Below, piece after piece: positions 52,749 to 62,029 of a DNA stretch of 64,000 nucleotides; position 1 is the stretch's first letter, and each line of letters opens with the position of its first letter. Where the stretch lies: positions 868,001 through 932,000 of the forward strand of contig NZ_JAODUA010000001.1 in NCBI RefSeq assembly GCF_025399895.1, read 5' to 3'. This DNA comes from Streptomyces sp. ASQP_92 (GTDB lineage Bacteria; Actinomycetota; Actinomycetes; Streptomycetales; Streptomycetaceae). Under the pieces are notes generated by a model that worked only from the letters and a program-made list of their open reading frames with translations, was not told the origin of the DNA and did not search any database. The position numbers and the translations under genes were made by a program.

Positions 52749-53456
52749 TCAGCGCATCTTTCCGCCGCGCGGCATCCGCGTGCCCTTGGGCATCGGACCC
52801 TTCGGCAGCGGCATGTTGCTCATCAGGTCGCCCATGGCGCGCAGCCGGTCGTTGGCCGCGGTCACCTGCGGGCCCGAGAGCACGCGGGGGAACTTCAGGA
52901 GGGTGGTGCGCACCTTCTTCAGGGGCACCTGGCCCTCGCCGTCGCCGACGATCACGTCATGGACGGGGACGTCCACCACGATGCGGGCCATCTTCTTCTT
53001 CTCGGCGGCCAGCAGGGCCTTCACCCGGTTCGGGTTGCCCTCGGCCACCAGCACGACGCCGGCCCGGCCGACGGCCCGGTGGACGACGTCCTGGCTGCGG
53101 TTCATCGCCACGGCCGGGGTGGTGGTCCAGCCGCGCCCGATGTTCTGGAGCACGGCGGCCGCCGCGCCCGGCTGGCCCTCCATCTGCCCGAAGGCCGCCC
53201 GCTCGGCACGCCGTCCGAAGACGATCGCCATCGCGAGCACGGCCACCAGGAGGCCCAGGATGCCGAGATAGACCGGGTGCCCGAGCAGGAACCCGATCCC
53301 GAGGAAGACGCCGAGGACGACGATTCCCACGCCGGCGATGACAAGCCCGATCTTGGAATCGGCCTTGCGGGTCATCTTGTAGGTCAGGGCGATCTGCTTC
53401 AGTCGCCCCGCATTCGCATCGTTCGCAGCGCTCTCTGCGGTTGCCTTCCTCGCCAT
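52749..53456 (-). CDS. DUF4191 membrane protein
   Basis: Protein of 235 residues with two adjacent transmembrane helices (about 38-62 and 64-86) and cytosolic ends, ending with a Pro/Gly/Lys-rich tail. It matches the actinobacterial DUF4191 family that is found between glnA/RDD and lipA. Function is unknown. Confidence 0.93.
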   Translation of the reverse strand: MARKATAESAANDANAGRLKQIALTYKMTRKADSKIGLVIAGVGIVVLGVFLGIGFLLGHPVYLGILGLLVAVLAMAIVFGRRAERAAFGQMEGQPGAAAAVLQNIGRGWTTTPAVAMNRSQDVVHRAVGRAGVVLVAEGNPNRVKALLAAEKKKMARIVVDVPVHDVIVGDGEGQVPLKKVRTTLLKFPRVLSGPQVTAANDRLRAMGDLMSNMPLPKGPMPKGTRMPRGGKMR

Positions 53457-53475
53457 AGCAGGAAGTTTACGTGGC

Positions 53476-53688
53476 CTAGGAGCGCCGGGTGGCCACGGCT
53501 TCCAGTACGTGCTGGGCCTCGACGCGGTCCTTGGCCCGGCGCCGGTCCTCCAGGACCGCGGTCCAGGCGTTGCGGCGGGCGGTGCGCTGCCCGGAGCCCA
53601 TGATCAGCGACTCCATGACGCGCAGCGCGCCGGTGACGGAGTCGAGCGTGGTGGCGCGCACGGTCTGCGGAGCGGTAACGGCCTGCAT
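53476..53688 (-). CDS. Small conserved protein next to lipA
   Basis: Protein of 70 residues starting at ATG 53688. It is helical and basic (RRNAWTAVLEDRRRAKDRVE). It has no recognised domain but the same small gene lies between lipA and the DUF4191 gene in related species, to my recollection. It ends 19 bp before the DUF4191 start and is probably co-transcribed with it. Confidence 0.75.
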   Translation of the reverse strand: MQAVTAPQTVRATTLDSVTGALRVMESLIMGSGQRTARRNAWTAVLEDRRRAKDRVEAQHVLEAVATRRS

Positions 53689-53923
53689 CGTCGAGGTCCC
53701 CCCTCGGGACGGGAAGTGGGAAGCGGGCGGTGGGTGTGGGGGTGTGCGGTGCGTAGAGCCATCGTCACTGATTGGTGTTACCAGGGCGTGTCGGAGCGGT
53801 CAAACGCCAATGAAACCTTGACGCGGTCCGGGAAAACACTGACGCGACCCGTACGCCCGCCCCGACCTGCGGGGAAGGCACGGGCCGCGTCGATGAGGCC
53901 ATTACCGATGGGTAGTCGCTTGT

Positions 53924-54020
53924 GAGCGGGTTCACGCGCCCCGCGCCGGAGTCGAGCGGGTTCAGTACCCGGCGCCGGAGTCGAGCGGGTTCACGTACCC
54001 CGCGCCGGAGCCGAGTGGGG
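53924..54020. repeat. 29/30-bp tandem repeat downstream of lipA
   Basis: GAGCGGGTTCA recurs at 53924, 53954 and 53983, and a partial copy GAGTGGGG at 54013, giving periods of 30, 29 and 30 bp. Each unit carries CGCGCCGGAGTC or near variants. The array ends 27 bp before the lipA stop codon (minus strand). Confidence 0.88.
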
Positions 54021-54047
54021 AGCGCGCCCGCCGATCCGTCTCCGGAA

Positions 54048-55004
54048 TCAGGCCGTGGTGGCGGCGCTCCGTGCCTCCATCGCCTGCTGGTACAGCCGGC
54101 CGGCGCGGTAGGAGGAGCGGACCAGCGGGCCCGACATCACACCGGAGAAGCCGATCTCGTCGGCCTCCTCCTTCAGCTCCACGAACTCCTGCGGCTTCAC
54201 CCAGCGCTCGACGGGGTGGTGGCGCACGGAGGGGCGCAGGTACTGGGTGATCGTGATGAGTTCGCAACCCGCCTCGTGCAGGTGCTGGAGCGCCTCGCTG
54301 ACTTCCTCGCGGGTCTCGCCCATGCCGAGGATCAGGTTCGACTTGGTGATCAGGCCGTAGTCGCGGGCCTGGGTGATCACGTCGAGGGAGCGCTCGTAAC
54401 GGAAGCCGGGGCGGATCCGCTTGAAGATCCGCGGCACGGTCTCGACGTTGTGCGCGAAGACCTCGGGGCGGGAGGAGAAGACCTCCTGGAGCTGCTCGGG
54501 GACCGCGTTGAAGTCGGGCGCCAGGAGCTCGACCTTGGTGCGGCCCTCGGCGCGGTCCGCGGTCTGCGCGTGGATCTGGCGCACCGTCTCCGCGTACAGC
54601 CGGGCGCCGCCGTCCGCGAGGTCGTCGCGGGCGACGCCGGTGATGGTCGCGTAGTTCAGGTCCATCGTGACGACGGACTCGCCGACGCGGCGCGGCTCGT
54701 CACGGTCGAGCGCCTCGGGCTTGCCCGTGTCGATCTGGCAGAAGTCGCAGCGCCGGGTGCACTGGTCGCCGCCGATGAGGAAGGTCGCCTCGCGGTCCTC
54801 CCAGCACTCGAAGATGTTGGGACAGCCCGCCTCCTGGCAGACCGTGTGCAGTCCCTCGCTCTTCACCAGCTTCTGGAGCTGGTTGTACTCGGGGCCCATC
54901 TTCGCCCGGGTCTTGATCCACTCGGGCTTGCGCTCGATGGGGGTCTGGCTGTTCCGGACCTCCAGGCGCAGCATCTTGCGTCCGTCGGGTGCGACTGCGG
55001 ACAC
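54048..55004 (-). CDS. lipA: Lipoyl synthase
   Basis: Radical-SAM protein of 318 residues from GTG 55004 with AGGGAG six bases upstream. Two Fe-S clusters are visible: auxiliary-cluster Cys56, Cys61 and Cys67 ([12 protein letters not shown]) and radical-SAM Cys82, Cys86 and Cys89 (CTRRCDFC). It inserts two sulfurs into octanoyl groups bound to the E2 and GcvH proteins. The RSSYRAG motif at the C-terminus is that of lipoyl synthases. LipB, encoded 124 bp upstream, makes its octanoyl substrate. Confidence 0.98.
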   Translation of the reverse strand: MSAVAPDGRKMLRLEVRNSQTPIERKPEWIKTRAKMGPEYNQLQKLVKSEGLHTVCQEAGCPNIFECWEDREATFLIGGDQCTRRCDFCQIDTGKPEALDRDEPRRVGESVVTMDLNYATITGVARDDLADGGARLYAETVRQIHAQTADRAEGRTKVELLAPDFNAVPEQLQEVFSSRPEVFAHNVETVPRIFKRIRPGFRYERSLDVITQARDYGLITKSNLILGMGETREEVSEALQHLHEAGCELITITQYLRPSVRHHPVERWVKPQEFVELKEEADEIGFSGVMSGPLVRSSYRAGRLYQQAMEARSAATTA

Positions 55005-55128
55005 GTCCGGCTCCCTGTGACTTCGATTCTTCGGCGAACCCTAGGGTACGCCCGTTATTTGCTTGGGGGGTGACGCTCCCGCCAGGGGCAACCCGCCGGG
55101 GTGCGGCGGCATTCCCCGGCGGAGGCGC

Positions 55129-55926
55129 TCAGCTCGCGGCGGCTTCGACGACCCGGGGGGCCAGTTCCGCGTGCTCCAGGATGTCCTTGAGATGACGCTC
55201 CACCACGGGCAGCACCTCGGCGATGGTGACCTCGCGGCCCAGCTCGTAGGAGAGCGACGTCACACCCGCGTCCCGGATCCCGCACGGCACGATCCGGTCG
55301 AACCAGGTGTTGTCCGGGTTCACGTTGAACGAGAAGCCGTGCATCGTGACGCCCTTGGCGACCCGGATGCCGATCGCCGCCAGCTTGCGGTCCTCGCGGC
55401 GCTGGCCGGCGTTGGAGGGCGCGTACTCGGGTCCGTTGAGGCGGGCGTCGAACTCGTCGTCGTGCAGACGCGGGTCGAAGTCGAGGGAGAGGCCGCCGAG
55501 CTTCGGGCGCTGCTCGACCGGGTCGCCCAGGACCCAGACCCCGCTGCGGCCCTCGATGCGGGTGGTGGCGAGGCCGAAGTCGGCGGCGGTACGGATCAGG
55601 GCCTCTTCGAGGCGGCGTACGTGCGCCACGACGTCCACCGGGCGGGGCAGCTTCTGGATCGGGTAGCCGACGAGCTGGCCCGGGCCGTGCCAGGTGATCT
55701 TGCCGCCGCGGTCGACGTCGACGACCGGGGTGCCGTCCAGGGGGCGCTCGCTGTCCTCGGTGCGCCGCCCCGCCGTGTAGACCGGCGGGTGCTCCAGGAG
55801 CAGACAGGTGTCCGGGATCTCGTCGGCGAACCGGGCCGCGTGCACCCGGCGCTGCTCGTCCCAGGCCTCCTGGTACTCGACCGCGTCCTCGCCGAATCCC
55901 AGCCGGACAAATCGCAGCTCGTTCAC
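55129..55926 (-). CDS. lipB: Octanoyltransferase
   Basis: Protein of 265 residues from GTG 55926 with GGGAG seven bases upstream. The catalytic Cys215 lies in [12 protein letters not shown] and Lys181 in [24 protein letters not shown] (residues 75-89) is the family signature. It moves octanoyl from acyl carrier protein to lipoyl domains, ready for LipA. A stretch rich in polar residues (about 152-178) lengthens it slightly relative to E. coli LipB. It is followed by lipA on the same strand. Confidence 0.97.
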   Translation of the reverse strand: MNELRFVRLGFGEDAVEYQEAWDEQRRVHAARFADEIPDTCLLLEHPPVYTAGRRTEDSERPLDGTPVVDVDRGGKITWHGPGQLVGYPIQKLPRPVDVVAHVRRLEEALIRTAADFGLATTRIEGRSGVWVLGDPVEQRPKLGGLSLDFDPRLHDDEFDARLNGPEYAPSNAGQRREDRKLAAIGIRVAKGVTMHGFSFNVNPDNTWFDRIVPCGIRDAGVTSLSYELGREVTIAEVLPVVERHLKDILEHAELAPRVVEAAAS

Positions 55927-56165
55927 GCCAGCTCTCCCGTCGAACGTCTTGGATGCGTCTTGGATGCGTCCTGTGCGCGCTCCTCACTGTACGACCGTGT
56001 TCGACAACCCCCGTACGCCCCCTGACCCCGGCAGAAACGGCACGTCACCACACGATCGGATGAATGCGGGGCGAAGGTGGCGGCACCGGCCGTATTGACC
56101 GCTAAATTCTCGCCGTTCCATGAGGGCTGCACGCTTGGCCCGGAAGGCAGGAGAACGCAGAGCTG

Positions 56166-57614
56166 ATGACGGAACGACCCTCACAGCGCACCCCCAACCG
56201 CCAGCTCGCCGCACTCATCGCAGAAGCCGGGTTCTCCAATGCCGGGCTCGCCCGCCGCGTTGACCAGCTCGGTCTTGAGCACGGCCTGGACCTGCGCTAC
56301 GACAAGACCTCGGTGACGCGGTGGCTGCGCGGCCAGCAACCGCGCGGCACCACACCCGCTTTGATCGCCGAGGTGTTCACCCGGCGGCTCGGCCGCCGGC
56401 TCTCCGCCCAGGACCTGGGGCTCGACGCGTGTGCGCCGGTGTACGCGGGCCTGGAGTTCGCGGCGACCCCGGAGGAGGCCGTCGACATCGTCAGCGGTCT
56501 GTGGCGCAAGGACTCGGGCAGCCACGCCGAGCTCCGCAAGATTGCCTTCACCCCCGCGGGCCTGGTGGTCCCCAGCCGGGACTGGCTGATCGGGCGGCCC
56601 GACGACCGGGTGGGCCGCGGCGAGCCGAACCCGCAGGCCCAGGCGGCCCGCATCCCGGTCCAGGGCCGCCCCTCGGTGCCGCGCCAGCGCACCACCGACC
56701 GGGGCCCGGGACAGCGGGTGACCAGCGGAGACATCGCGGCGCTGCGCTCGGTCGCCGAGCTGTTCCGCACGCTGGACCACGCCTACGGCGGCGGCCACGC
56801 GCGCCAAGCACTGGTGCGCTATCTGGAGCACGAGGCCGAGCCCATGCTGCGGGGCACCTACGGCGAGAACGTGGGGCGCCGGCTCTTCGCGGCCGCCGCC
56901 GACCTGACCAGACTGGCCGGCTGGACCTCGTACGACATCGCGGCGCACGGGCTCGCCCAGCGCTACTTCGTGCAGGCGCTGCGGCTCTCCCAGGCCGCGG
57001 GGGACCGGGCGTACGGCTCCTATGTGCTGGTCACGATGAGCCGGCAGGCCGTCTATCTCGGGCACGGCCGGGAGGCGGTGCAGCTCGCCCGGGTCGCCCA
57101 GCAGGGCGTCGGGTCGGCGGCGCCGCCCGTGGTGCAGTCCCTGCTCAACGCGGTGGAGGCGCGCGGGCACGCGGTGCTCGGCGAGGTCCGCGCCTGCACG
57201 GCGTCGCTGGCCCGGGCCGAACGGGCCCTGGAGAGCGCGCGGCCCGGCGACGACGTGCCCCACTGGGGGCGGTACTTCGACGAGGCGCAGCTCGCCGACG
57301 AGTTCGGCCACTGCCACCGCGACCTCCAGCAGTACCGCACCGCCGCCCAGCACGCGGAGCGCTCGCTGCAACTGCGCGCGCCGGGCTATGCCCGCTCCCG
57401 GTTGTTCTGCCGGGTCGTGCTCGCCACCGCCCGGCTCGGCCTCGGCGAACTCGACCAGGCCTGTGCGCTGGGCGCGGAGGCGGCGCAGCAGGCCAGCGAG
57501 ATGCGGTCGGCGCGCGCGGTCGAGTACGTGCGCGACTTCGAGCGCCGCCTCGAGCCGTACCGGGACGCGGCGGCGGTGCGCACCTATCGGGACCGGGTGG
57601 CCGCGCTGGGCTGA
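56166..57614 (+). CDS. Regulatory protein with TPR-like repeats (NsdA-like)
   Basis: Protein of 482 residues. The N-terminus (LAALIAEAGFSNAGLARRVD, then DKTSVTRWLRGQQPRG) is an XRE-like helix-turn-helix region. The C-terminal half contains repeated helix pairs with TPR character. The overall layout resembles Streptomyces NsdA, a repressor of sporulation and antibiotic production, but this may be a paralogue. It starts at ATG 56166 with AGGAG about 11 bases upstream. It is divergent from lipB. Confidence 0.72.
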   Translation: MTERPSQRTPNRQLAALIAEAGFSNAGLARRVDQLGLEHGLDLRYDKTSVTRWLRGQQPRGTTPALIAEVFTRRLGRRLSAQDLGLDACAPVYAGLEFAATPEEAVDIVSGLWRKDSGSHAELRKIAFTPAGLVVPSRDWLIGRPDDRVGRGEPNPQAQAARIPVQGRPSVPRQRTTDRGPGQRVTSGDIAALRSVAELFRTLDHAYGGGHARQALVRYLEHEAEPMLRGTYGENVGRRLFAAAADLTRLAGWTSYDIAAHGLAQRYFVQALRLSQAAGDRAYGSYVLVTMSRQAVYLGHGREAVQLARVAQQGVGSAAPPVVQSLLNAVEARGHAVLGEVRACTASLARAERALESARPGDDVPHWGRYFDEAQLADEFGHCHRDLQQYRTAAQHAERSLQLRAPGYARSRLFCRVVLATARLGLGELDQACALGAEAAQQASEMRSARAVEYVRDFERRLEPYRDAAAVRTYRDRVAALG

Positions 57615-57633
57615 GGTGTGGGGGCGCCGGCGG

Positions 57634-58950
57634 TCAGGCCACCTTGTGGATCACCTCCGGCGTCGCCTGCCAGGACGGGACGCCCAGGTCGGCGAGGATC
57701 GCCCGGGCGGCTCGCCGGCCCGAGTACAGGGCGCCCTGGACGGTGCTGGTGTCGCGGTGGTCGCCGCAGACGTACAGGCCGTCCAGGAGCCGGACCGGCC
57801 GGCGCAGATCGTGCGGGGCGGGCATCGACGGCACCGCCTGCGGGGTGTGGTGCACGGCCAGCAGCTCCCAGTCCCGCGTGGACGTCGCGTACAGGCGCGC
57901 CAGTTGACGGCGTACGGCGTCCTCCAGATCGGCGGGCGGGGAGCCGAGCACGGTCGAGGTGACCAGAGCCCGGCCGTGCGGTGCGCGGCTCGGGTCGACC
58001 TCGCTCATCACCGAGGTGTACGCCACCGGCCCGCTGCGGTCGGCGTCCAGGAGCAGCGCCGGGTCGGCCAGCGGGGACCTCGCCATGGTGTGGTGCAGCA
58101 CGGTCAGCGGGTGGAAGTCCGGGACCCGCAGGCCGGGCAGCAGCTCGGCGGCGGCGGGGGCGTCGGTGGCCAGGAGCACCGAGCGGCAGCCCAGGACGCC
58201 GTGGTCGGTGGTGGTGACCTCGGTCGTGGCGACGGAGGTCACCTTCACATCGGTACGCACCGTGCCGGGCGGCAGGGCCCGGGCGAGCAGCTCGGGCACA
58301 GTGGCCGCGCCGCCCGCCGGGACGCACAGCCGGCCCCGGGCGAAGCCGCGCAGCGCGAGGTCGGCGCAGCGGCTCGACGTGGTCAGGTCCGGGTCGCACA
58401 GCAGGGCCGAGAGCAGGGGGCGCAGGAAGCCGTCCAGGGTGCGGGTGGGCAGGCCCCGGCCCAACAGGGCCTGACCTATGGGGAGTTCGGGGCGGGCGGC
58501 GAGCCGCTCGACGGGGGTCGCGGCGAGCCGGGCGAGCGCCTTGCCGAGCCGGGCCTGGTCCAGGGCGCCGCCGAGCGGGGTGGCCGTGCCCCGAGGGGCG
58601 CTCGCACGGGCGCGCGCTGCGGCCAGTGCGCCCCGCGCGCTCCCCGTCACGCCCGCCCGGTAGTGCCGGCCCTCGCTGTGCACGAGGGCGCCCGGCGAGA
58701 ACGCCCGCAGCGGCACGTCCTCCAGGCCCGGGGTGCGGCGCAGTTCCGGGTACGAGGTCGACAGAAGCTGACCTATCCGGTCCAGCCGGAAGCCGTCGAC
58801 CGAGGCGGTCGACATGCGGCCGCCCACGCGGGGGGCGGCCTCCAGGACGCTGACCGTGACTCCCGCGCCGGTCAGCCGATGAGCCGCTGACAGGCCCGCG
58901 AGCCCGGCCCCCACGATGAGTACGTCCGCATGGTGTGCGGTACTGAGCAC
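57634..58950 (-). CDS. FAD-dependent oxidoreductase (phytoene-desaturase / amine-oxidase type)
   Basis: Protein of 438 residues from GTG 58950 with GGGGAGGGG upstream. The FAD site is VLIVGAGLAGLSAAHRL near residues 10-26, followed by PRVGGRMST. The C-terminal FAD motif is LYVCGDHRDTSTVQGAL. The fold is that of flavin amine oxidases and desaturases. No pathway genes adjoin it. It converges with the TPR regulator with a 19-bp gap. Confidence 0.88.
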   Translation of the reverse strand: MLSTAHHADVLIVGAGLAGLSAAHRLTGAGVTVSVLEAAPRVGGRMSTASVDGFRLDRIGQLLSTSYPELRRTPGLEDVPLRAFSPGALVHSEGRHYRAGVTGSARGALAAARARASAPRGTATPLGGALDQARLGKALARLAATPVERLAARPELPIGQALLGRGLPTRTLDGFLRPLLSALLCDPDLTTSSRCADLALRGFARGRLCVPAGGAATVPELLARALPPGTVRTDVKVTSVATTEVTTTDHGVLGCRSVLLATDAPAAAELLPGLRVPDFHPLTVLHHTMARSPLADPALLLDADRSGPVAYTSVMSEVDPSRAPHGRALVTSTVLGSPPADLEDAVRRQLARLYATSTRDWELLAVHHTPQAVPSMPAPHDLRRPVRLLDGLYVCGDHRDTSTVQGALYSGRRAARAILADLGVPSWQATPEVIHKVA

Positions 58951-59229
58951 GTGCCCCTCCCCGAGGTAGGCGCGGTAGGTGGAGGCCTCATGCCCCCAAC
59001 TGGCCCACGGAATGCCGGAGTTCGGGGAGAGAGTAGGTATCTTCCCGGGATTCGGGGTGGTGCGCGTGGGGGTGGGCGTTGGGGCACGGCGGGCGCACGG
59101 AGCCCCTCCGGGGGTGGGGCCCCCCTCGCCGCGGCCCGCCTCCGCTCCACCCCGCCCCGGCCGGCCCCCAACCCCCCGGGGCTCCGCCCCGCCCCGGGCC
59201 GCCCCCTCGGGGCTCCGCCCCACCCCGGC

Positions 59230-59520
59230 CGGTCTCTCTCCGCGGACCGTGCTCGCTTCTCGCGCAGTTCCCCGCGCCCCCAAACCCGATGTCCACCTCG
59301 CGCCGTGGTCGCTTCTCGCGCAGTTCCCCGCGCCCCTGAAACCCGATGTTCACCTCGCGCCGTGGTCGCTTTTCGCGCAGTTCCCCGCGCCTGAAACCCG
59401 CTTGAGCCTGCGGGCCGGTGGTGGCTGGTCGCGCAGTTCCTCGCGCCCCCAAAACCCGATGTCCACCTCGCGCCGTGGTCGCTTCTCGCGCAGTTCCTCG
59501 CGCCCCTTAACTGCTCGGTG
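59230..59520. repeat. Five-copy tandem array of about 57 bp
   Basis: TCGCGCAGTTCC recurs at 59260, 59316, 59373, 59429 and 59496, within units that also hold CCCGATGTCCACCTCGCGCCG and GTGGTCGCTTC (pieces of at most 20 bases are quoted here only in part). Spacings are 56, 57, 56 and 67 bp. The core is the reverse complement of the GGGGAACTGCGCGAGAAGCG element of the repeats at 7063-7350. The array fills a 750-bp gap without genes, together with G/C-rich hairpins at about 59150-59230. Confidence 0.85.
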
Positions 59521-59541
59521 CCGGCCAGCACCGGCATACCC

Positions 59542-59604
59542 AGCCCGTCCGGCGATTGAGGACGAGCGCCGTTCAGGCGCGATACGGGGTCTGGGGCGGA
59601 GCCC
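59542..59604. repeat. 63-bp inverted copy of the 7-kb repeat
   Basis: This segment is identical, base for base, to the reverse complement of 7063-7125. It contains GTCCGGCGATTGAGGACGAG and GATACGGGGTCTGGGGCGGA. It lies between the tandem array and the TIGR01777 gene. Confidence 0.92.
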
Positions 59605-59707
59605 TCAGGAGGGCCGGAACCAACCAACCCCGCTGCACGGGCGGGTGGGTGGGCGAAGGAGCTCGGGGTCTGGGGCGGAGCCCCAGGGGGCTGGGGGTGG
59701 GCCACTC

Positions 59708-60598
59708 CTAGTGGGCTGCCGCGGTGATCGCCGAGGTCACGTCGGGGAACGCGAACCTGAACCCCGCCGACAGCAGCCGCGCAGGCCGCACACGCTGGCC
59801 CGCCAGAACATCCCCCGCCGCCTCGCCCAGCGCAAGCCGCACCGCGGCCGCCGGAACGGGCAGGAGGGCCGGGCGGCGCAGGACCCGGGACATCGCCGCC
59901 GTCACCTCCCGGTTCGTCACCGGCTCCGGCGCCGTCAGGTTCACCGGCCCGGACAGGGACTCCGTGTCCACCAGGAACCGCAGCGCCGCCACCTCGTCGT
60001 GCAGCGCGATGAACGACCAGTACTGGCCCCCGCTGCCGAGCCGTCCCCCGAGCCCCGCCCGGAACAGCGGGATCAGCTTCGCCCAGGCGCCGCCCCGGCG
60101 GGCCACCACCAGGCCGGTGCGCGCGAACACCGTCCGGATGCCCGCCTCCTGGGCAGCGGCCGCCGCCTCCTCCCACTCCACGCACACCGAGGGCAGAAAG
60201 CCCTCGCCGGGCGGCGCCGACTCGTCCACCGCACGGCTGCCGGTGTCGCCGTAGTAGCCGATCGCCGACCCGCTGACCAGCACCTTCGGCGGGGTGTCGA
60301 GGGAGGCGAGCGCCTCGGCGAGCGCGGCCGTGCCGAGCACCCGGCTGTCCCTGATCTCCTTCTTGTACGCGGCCGTCCAGCGGTGGTCGGCCACCCCCGC
60401 CCCGGCCAGATGGACCACCGCCTCACAGCCGGCCAGGCCCGCCGCGTCCACGTACTGGCGCGCCGGATCCCAGGCGACCTCGTCGGGCGCCTCCGGCCGG
60501 CGCCGTACGAGACGCAGCACCTCGTGCCCGTCCGCCCGCAGCGAGCGCACCAGCTCCGCACCGATCAGTCCTGTCGAACCCGTCACCGCGATCTTCAT
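59708..60598 (-). CDS. TIGR01777-family NAD-dependent epimerase
   Basis: Protein of 296 residues from ATG 60598. The Rossmann motif KIAVTGSTGLIGAELV starts at residue 2, and the family element VLVSGSAIGYYG with its Tyr-x-x-x-less active site lies near residue 110; the C-terminal DUF1731 tail is present (RPALLPVPAAAVRLALGE). It is distantly related to SulA of cyanobacteria and Arabidopsis GC1. Function is unknown. A GNAT gene starts 44 bp away divergently. Confidence 0.9.
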   Translation of the reverse strand: MKIAVTGSTGLIGAELVRSLRADGHEVLRLVRRRPEAPDEVAWDPARQYVDAAGLAGCEAVVHLAGAGVADHRWTAAYKKEIRDSRVLGTAALAEALASLDTPPKVLVSGSAIGYYGDTGSRAVDESAPPGEGFLPSVCVEWEEAAAAAQEAGIRTVFARTGLVVARRGGAWAKLIPLFRAGLGGRLGSGGQYWSFIALHDEVAALRFLVDTESLSGPVNLTAPEPVTNREVTAAMSRVLRRPALLPVPAAAVRLALGEAAGDVLAGQRVRPARLLSAGFRFAFPDVTSAITAAAH

Positions 60599-60642
60599 GG
60601 AGACCATCCTCGCGCTCCCCGGCCGCATGGCACAGTGACCGC

Positions 60643-61170
60643 ATGGCCGAGTCGTCCACCGATCCCCGCACTTCTCCCTCCGTGTCGATACGCCCCGCCC
60701 GGCGCTCGGACGATGCGGCGCTCGGCGCGCTCACCCGGGCGGTCTGGTCCCCGCTGCACTCCGTACAGCCGCGCCCGACCGAGCCGTACGAGCCCTTCTT
60801 CGACGCGCGGCACGACCCCGCGCACCATCTCGTGGCCGAGGTGGACGGCGAACTCGCCGGGTTCATCCGGCTGGTGCCCCCCACCCCGCTCGCCTGCAAC
60901 CGTCACGTCCGGCAGATCCAGGGCCTCGAAGTCGCCGAGGCGGCACGCGGCCGGGGAGTGGCCAGGGCCCTGCTGCACGCGGCGTACGACGCCTGCCGCC
61001 GGCAGGGCGCCACCCGCATCACCTTGCGCGTCCTGGGCCACAACGCCCCGGCCCGCAAGCTGTACGAGGCGGAGGGCTTCGCCGTCGAGGGCGTGCTGCC
61101 GGGCGAGTTCTTCATCGAGGGCGCCCAGGTGGACGACGTCCTGATGGGGCGCTCCCTGCGCGAAGCCTGA
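60643..61170 (+). CDS. GNAT-family N-acetyltransferase
   Basis: Protein of 175 residues from ATG 60643. The acetyl-CoA loop is AARGRGVARALLHAAY near residues 99-114, after IQGLEVAE, and the C-terminal half has ARKLYEAEGFAVEG. The substrate is unknown. The divergent partner is the TIGR01777 epimerase gene. Confidence 0.88.
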   Translation: MAESSTDPRTSPSVSIRPARRSDDAALGALTRAVWSPLHSVQPRPTEPYEPFFDARHDPAHHLVAEVDGELAGFIRLVPPTPLACNRHVRQIQGLEVAEAARGRGVARALLHAAYDACRRQGATRITLRVLGHNAPARKLYEAEGFAVEGVLPGEFFIEGAQVDDVLMGRSLREA

Positions 61171-61250
61171 TCCGGCGGTACGCCCTCGACGGGCCGGCCC
61201 GGGAGCCGGGCGGGGTTCGCGGGGTCCGCTCCCACCCGCACAGCCGCCCG

Positions 61251-61901
61251 TCACCTCCCCAACAGGCGCATCCCGCCCGTCAGTTCGCGCAGGCAGCGCA
61301 CCGCGAGCTCGGCGGGGGAGCCGGGGCCCGAGGCCGGGGCGTCGGTGGCGGCCCATGCCTCGAGAGCCACCCGGATCGCGTCGGTGGCCGCGGCCGCCAC
61401 GAGGCGTACCTCCAGGGCGTCCGCCCCCGGTCCCGCGAGGCGGGTGAGCACGGGCAGCAGGCGCTCCTCGGAGTCCTGGTTGACCCGGTACCAGACCGCG
61501 CGCAGCGCCGCGTCGTGCTCGGCCGCGCGCAACAGGCCCCGGGTCCACCGCAGTTGCTCGACGGCGTGCGCGTCCGGCGCCGCGAGGGCCTCCCGCACGG
61601 CGGACTCCAGAGTCCTGGCGAGAGGACCCGGCTCGGCCGCGGCCAGCAGCGCCCGCCAGCGTTCGGCGCCGCCCGACAGGAGCGGGCCGACCGCGTCCTG
61701 CTTGGAGCGGAAGTAGCGGTAGAAGGTGCGCAGCGCGACCCCGGCGTGCCGGGCGATGGCCTCGGCGGTGGTGCCGTCGGGCCCGTGCTCGGCGAAGAGT
61801 GCGGCCGCGGCGCGGGCGATGTCGAGCTGGGTCGCGGCCTTGCGGCGCTCGGTCAGCGAGGGCCGGGACGGGGAGGCGGGCTGCGGATCGGAGGCGGTCA
61901 C
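61251..61901 (-). CDS. TetR-family regulator, divergent from an SDR gene
   Basis: Protein of 216 residues if started at GTG 61901 (a GTG at 61922 is possible; neither has a good ribosome site). Helix-turn-helix: TAEAIARHAGVALRTFYRYF followed by SKQDAV. The rest is a helical ligand domain. It is divergent from the SDR gene and a 9-bp-armed inverted repeat lies between them, so it most likely represses that gene. Confidence 0.85.
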   Translation of the reverse strand: MTASDPQPASPSRPSLTERRKAATQLDIARAAAALFAEHGPDGTTAEAIARHAGVALRTFYRYFRSKQDAVGPLLSGGAERWRALLAAAEPGPLARTLESAVREALAAPDAHAVEQLRWTRGLLRAAEHDAALRAVWYRVNQDSEERLLPVLTRLAGPGADALEVRLVAAAATDAIRVALEAWAATDAPASGPGSPAELAVRCLRELTGGMRLLGR

Positions 61902-61934
61902 CTCGTCAGCGTACGCGCGCACCCAGGGGGTATG

Positions 61935-61961
61935 CACGCTTTGACGACATGGCAAAACGTG
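61935..61961. promoter_or_regulatory. Candidate TetR operator
   Basis: CACGCTTTG (61935-61943) and CAAAACGTG (61953-61961) form an inverted repeat with one mismatch and a 9-bp centre that itself adjoins TGGCA-n5-TGCCA. A -35-like TTGACG (61941-61946) overlaps it. It lies between the TetR and SDR starts. Confidence 0.6.
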
Positions 61962-62029
61962 CCACCCGGGCGTACGGTGGTGTCGTCCGGGTCGTCCGCC
62001 CGGCCCCACTCCCAGAAAGCTGGACCGCG

